A stretch of DNA of 9,046 nt from Lysobacteraceae bacterium (GTDB lineage Bacteria; Pseudomonadota; Gammaproteobacteria; Xanthomonadales; Xanthomonadaceae), in assembly GCA_004173415.1 (NCBI GenBank), contig SEHC01000081.1, positions 1-9,046 of the forward strand. The letters are read 5' to 3'. The notes under the pieces were generated by a model. That model saw nothing but the letters and a program-made list of their open reading frames with translations. It searched no databases and was not told the DNA's origin. Position numbers and translations under genes: made by a program. This document shows, in pieces, positions 6,947 through 9,046 of the stretch. Position 1 is the stretch's first letter. The number at the start of each line of letters is the position of its first letter.

Positions 6947-6969
6947 GCGTGGCGGCGATGTCGCCACGC
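6947..6969. terminator. Hairpin between convergent genes
   Basis: GCGTGGCG (6947-6954) pairs with CGCCACGC (6962-6969) around a seven-base loop. It begins eight bases after the zinc-ribbon gene stop and lies before the end of the convergent M56 gene. There is no T-run, so it is a probable but atypical terminator. Confidence 0.45.
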
Positions 6970-7015
6970 GCGCCGGCCGGGAGGCTGGAACAGCTACGCG
7001 CGCTGACCTTCCCCG

Positions 7016-8950
7016 TCAGCGCTTGACCAACTGCGCCGCGCCGCTGGCCACCGCCTGCTCCACCAGCGCCGCGGCCTGCCGCGAGGCCCGCTCACTGGCC
7101 GCCGTCTGCCGCAAACCCAGTGCAGCCTGTTCGCGTCCCAGTGCCTGCTGCCGGACTGACAGCGCCTCCATCTGCCTGGACAGCGCCTGCTGCCGGGCCT
7201 GCAGCGAGGCGAATTTTTCTTCGCTGCGCGCCTGTGGCGCCGTCGTCGCCACGCGACCGGCGGCCAGCGCCAGCGACTGCTGGGCCTGGAGTACGGACAG
7301 GTGGCCCAGTTGCGCGCCGATCTCCGCCTGCCTTCCCCCCAGTTCGCCCTGCTGGCCGCCGAGCTGTGCCTGGCGCTCGCCCAGGCGCATCTGGGCATCG
7401 CCAAGCGCGGTCATTTCATCATGCACGGTACGCATCTTCTTCAGGATCGCCGGGTCGCGGACCACGTAGCGTACCTCGCCCTTGCGCAGCCACATCAGCT
7501 CCTCGTTGCCGCGGCGCTGGCGCTGCGCTTCGCGCATGTCCGCGCTGGACCCGCGCGCATAGGTATGGTCGCCCTGCAGCACCACGTAGGAAAAACCACC
7601 GCCATCGTGGTGCATGGAACTGCGCGGCGGCGGCGCAGGCGGTGCCGGCGGCGCGGGCACCTGCGAAGCAGCCGGCGGCGCGGGTGGCGCCGGCGGCGCT
7701 GCGTGGTTCGGGTGCGGCGGTGGCGGGACGGCCGGCAGCGGAGGCATCGGCGCGGACTTCGACGCGGGGGAGGCCGGCACCTTGGCCGCGCGGACGCCAC
7801 TGCCGGCAACGGCCTTCGGCGCGATCGCTGCGGGCGTTGCCCCCGCTTCCGGCGCCACGGGGGCGACCCGGGCAGTGGCCGGGACGGCAGCGCTGGCCGC
7901 GCGTGGCGCGGCTGCCTGCCCGATGGCCGGCGCGGCGGTGAGCCGGTACGGGACCACGCCGACCACGGCGACCAGTCCGAGGATGGCCAGCGCGACGACG
8001 CGCGGGAGTGAAGCGGTGTGCTGCAACATGACGAGCCTCCTTTTGAGGATGCGGAAGGTGGGGGATGCGCTGGCCAGGCCGGCGCTGGGGCGGGCGGCGA
8101 CGCCCAGGCGGATGAGCAGGCGGCCGTAATCGCGAGCGCAGTGTCGGTTGCCGGCGATCACCGCGGCATCGCAGGAGGCTTCGCGGGCCAGGCCGTATTC
8201 GCGCGCGCCCAGGTGCGCCAGCGGGTGGAAGAAGAACAGGTGCTGGGCCAGGGCCGGGACCATGCCCCACCACAGGTCGCCGCGCTGCAGGTGGACCAGT
8301 TCATGGGTCAGGGCCATGTCCAGTTCGTCGTCGCGCATCGACTGCAGGTAATCGGCGGGCAGCAGCAGGACCGGGCGCCAGGGGCCGACCAGTTGCGGCG
8401 ATTCGATATCGCGCGACAGCCGCAGTCGCGGCGACGCACGCAAGCCATGGGCCGAGGCCGCCAGTTGCAACGCCTGCAACAGGCTTGCATCGCCGCAGGC
8501 CAGCGACCGGCGCAGCAGCTGGCGCGTGGCCTGGTAGCCACGCAGCGTGCGCGCCAGCATCCATGCCAGGCCGAGGACCCAGGCCCAGGCCAGCGCCATG
8601 GGCCACGACCAGGCCGCGGGCGTGGCGGTCGCGGGGCTCGCGAGCGCCGGGGGTGCGGCGGCCAGCAGCGGGGAACCGACCGGTGCTGGCAACTCGACGG
8701 CGTGCGCGACCGGCACGGAAACCGACTGCAGCGCGTCGGCGGGCAACCACGCCAGCGACAGCGGGCTGGACCAGAGCAGTCCCACCACCAGTTGCAGCGA
8801 GGCCAGCCACCACAGGCCGGCCCGGGCCGAAGGCGACAGGCGCGGCAGCGACCTGCACAGCAGCAGGACCACCGCGACCACCAGCAGCGATTGCAGGCTG
8901 GCGGACAGCAGGCGCGGCAGCAGCACGGCGACGACGAAATCCACGTTCAT
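7016..8950 (-). CDS. M56-family (BlaR1/MecR1-type) membrane metalloprotease with heptad-repeat C-terminus
   Basis: The protein has 644 residues. ATG 8948-8950 has GGGAGGG (8958-8964) seven bases upstream, inside the end of the repressor gene. Transmembrane helices lie at about 5-31, 45-62, 113-134 and 318-334. The catalytic domain between the third and fourth carries the zinc motif HELVH (His216, Glu217, His220), a likely third ligand Glu257 and the family CD pair (260-261), in EASCDAAVI. In BlaR1/MecR1 this cytoplasmic domain is activated by a periplasmic sensor and leads to repressor inactivation. Here no penicillin-binding domain (no S-x-x-K acyl-serine motif) follows. Instead come an Ala/Pro linker (about 340-443, with PAPPAPP units), a short domain (about 446-505, SYVVLQGDHTYARG to MWLRKGEVRYVVRDP) and two tracts of seven-residue repeats. 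The C-terminal part should be periplasmic. Similar repeat-ended M56 proteins are, to my knowledge, common in Xanthomonadaceae, with unknown signals. Protease activity is well supported by residues; the inducer is unknown. Confidence 0.92.
   Translation of the reverse strand: MNVDFVVAVLLPRLLSASLQSLLVVAVVLLLCRSLPRLSPSARAGLWWLASLQLVVGLLWSSPLSLAWLPADALQSVSVPVAHAVELPAPVGSPLLAAAPPALASPATATPAAWSWPMALAWAWVLGLAWMLARTLRGYQATRQLLRRSLACGDASLLQALQLAASAHGLRASPRLRLSRDIESPQLVGPWRPVLLLPADYLQSMRDDELDMALTHELVHLQRGDLWWGMVPALAQHLFFFHPLAHLGAREYGLAREASCDAAVIAGNRHCARDYGRLLIRLGVAARPSAGLASASPTFRILKRRLVMLQHTASLPRVVALAILGLVAVVGVVPYRLTAAPAIGQAAAPRAASAAVPATARVAPVAPEAGATPAAIAPKAVAGSGVRAAKVPASPASKSAPMPPLPAVPPPPHPNHAAPPAPPAPPAASQVPAPPAPPAPPPRSSMHHDGGGFSYVVLQGDHTYARGSSADMREAQRQRRGNEELMWLRKGEVRYVVRDPAILKKMRTVHDEMTALGDAQMRLGERQAQLGGQQGELGGRQAEIGAQLGHLSVLQAQQSLALAAGRVATTAPQARSEEKFASLQARQQALSRQMEALSVRQQALGREQAALGLRQTAASERASRQAAALVEQAVASGAAQLVKR
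7103..7207 (-). repeat. Heptad tract 2 in the M56 protein
   Basis: Residues 582-616 are five consecutive seven-residue units, roughly A-L-(S/G)-x-x-Q-x: SLQARQQ, ALSRQME, ALSVRQQ, ALGREQA, ALGLRQT. Leucine recurs every seven residues, as in an alpha-helical coiled coil or helical bundle. About 25 residues of non-repeat sequence (557-581) separate it from tract 1. Confidence 0.8.
7283..7408 (-). repeat. Heptad tract 1 in the M56 protein
   Basis: Residues 515-556 are six consecutive seven-residue units, roughly x-(L/I)-G-x-x-Q-x: ALGDAQM, RLGERQA, QLGGQQG, ELGGRQA, EIGAQLG, HLSVLQA. The Gly in the third place of five units is unusual for a plain coiled coil and suggests tight helix packing or a repeat grown by duplication. 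Confidence 0.8.
7622..7756 (-). repeat. Proline/alanine-rich linker in the M56 protein
   Basis: Residues 399-443 are mostly Pro and Ala with repeated PAPPAPP units. Such tracts form stiff extended linkers. It lies after the last membrane helix and would hold the C-terminal domain away from the membrane in the periplasm. Confidence 0.75.
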
Positions 8951-8953
8951 GGC

Positions 8954-9046
8954 TCAGCCCTCCCTGCGCTTGGATTGCAGCGTGGCGACCAGGGTCTCGA
9001 GCTCGGCGAGTTCCTCGTCGCTGACCTCGGTGCGCTGCGACATCCA
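8954..9046 (-). CDS. BlaI/MecI-type transcriptional repressor, C-terminal end
   Basis: Only the last 30 residues are in the window (frame open at 9046, stop TGA 8954-8956). They read WMSQRTEVSDEELAELETLV and end in the charged tail LQSKRREG. The S-D-E-E-L-x-x-L-x-x-L-V segment fits the short C-terminal dimerisation helix of BlaI/MecI winged-helix repressors. The position fits best of all: the stop is three bases before the M56 start, and the M56 ribosome binding site lies inside its last codons, the standard repressor/anti-repressor operon. In this family the repressor usually controls its own operon. The promoter would lie beyond the window edge. The DNA-binding part is not visible, so the call rests on context plus a short match. 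Confidence 0.7.
   Translation of the reverse strand, partial: WMSQRTEVSDEELAELETLVATLQSKRREG

Noticed and set aside
7016..8129. Gly/Ala-rich plus-strand frames opposite the M56 gene that resemble glycine-rich proteins.
   Set aside because: They are the complement of the Pro/Ala linker and heptads of the M56 protein, which has a ribosome site, membrane helices and HELVH.

Overview
The window is chromosomal DNA of very high GC content. Its gene types point to the Xanthomonadaceae (Lysobacter, Luteimonas, Pseudoxanthomonas or Stenotrophomonas-like). The grounds are a YciI/DGPF protein, a PhnB-like VOC protein, a PAS hybrid histidine kinase, and a BlaI/M56 pair whose M56 partner ends in Gln/Leu/Gly heptads. 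This assignment comes from protein style, not from a marker gene. There is no tRNA, rRNA, CRISPR array, transposase or phage gene.

Layout. (1) 1-168 (+) is the C-terminal end of a YciI/DGPF protein. A perfect 12-bp hairpin follows. (2) 442-1012 (-) is a small exported protein broken by a one-base frameshift near 718-724. (3) 1013-1330 is a divergent intergenic region with a perfect 23-bp tandem duplication. (4) From 1331 (+), behind a perfect Shine-Dalgarno, a small charged protein begins but loses its natural end. It runs directly, in another frame, into a lipoprotein (to 3213) with six Asp-boxes that has no start codon of its own. (5) 3251-3730 (-) is a PhnB-like VOC protein, convergent with the lipoprotein gene. 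(6) 3731-4125 is the second divergent intergenic region. (7) 4126-6615 (+) is an 829-residue hybrid histidine kinase. It overlaps by ATGA with a 108-residue membrane protein carrying a C-terminal zinc ribbon (6612-6938). (8) 7016-8950 (-) is an M56/BlaR1-type membrane metalloprotease. Directly upstream, three bases away, is the end of a BlaI/MecI-type repressor gene (8954-9046, cut by the window edge).

How the genes work together. Two regulatory modules can be read. The kinase and zinc-ribbon protein are translationally coupled, so a joint membrane or sensory role is plausible, but the signal is unknown. The repressor and M56 protease form the standard repressor/anti-repressor pair. Here the usual periplasmic penicillin-binding sensor is replaced by a Pro/Ala linker, a short domain and two tracts of seven-residue repeats, so the inducing signal is probably not a beta-lactam. 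All three convergent gene pairs are separated by GC-rich hairpins without U-tracts.

The most unusual points are the repeat-bearing M56 protein, the fused small gene and lipoprotein around 1499-1525, and the frameshifted secreted protein. The last two could be real gene decay or base-level errors in the assembly. I see no clearly novel multi-gene defence or biosynthetic system.
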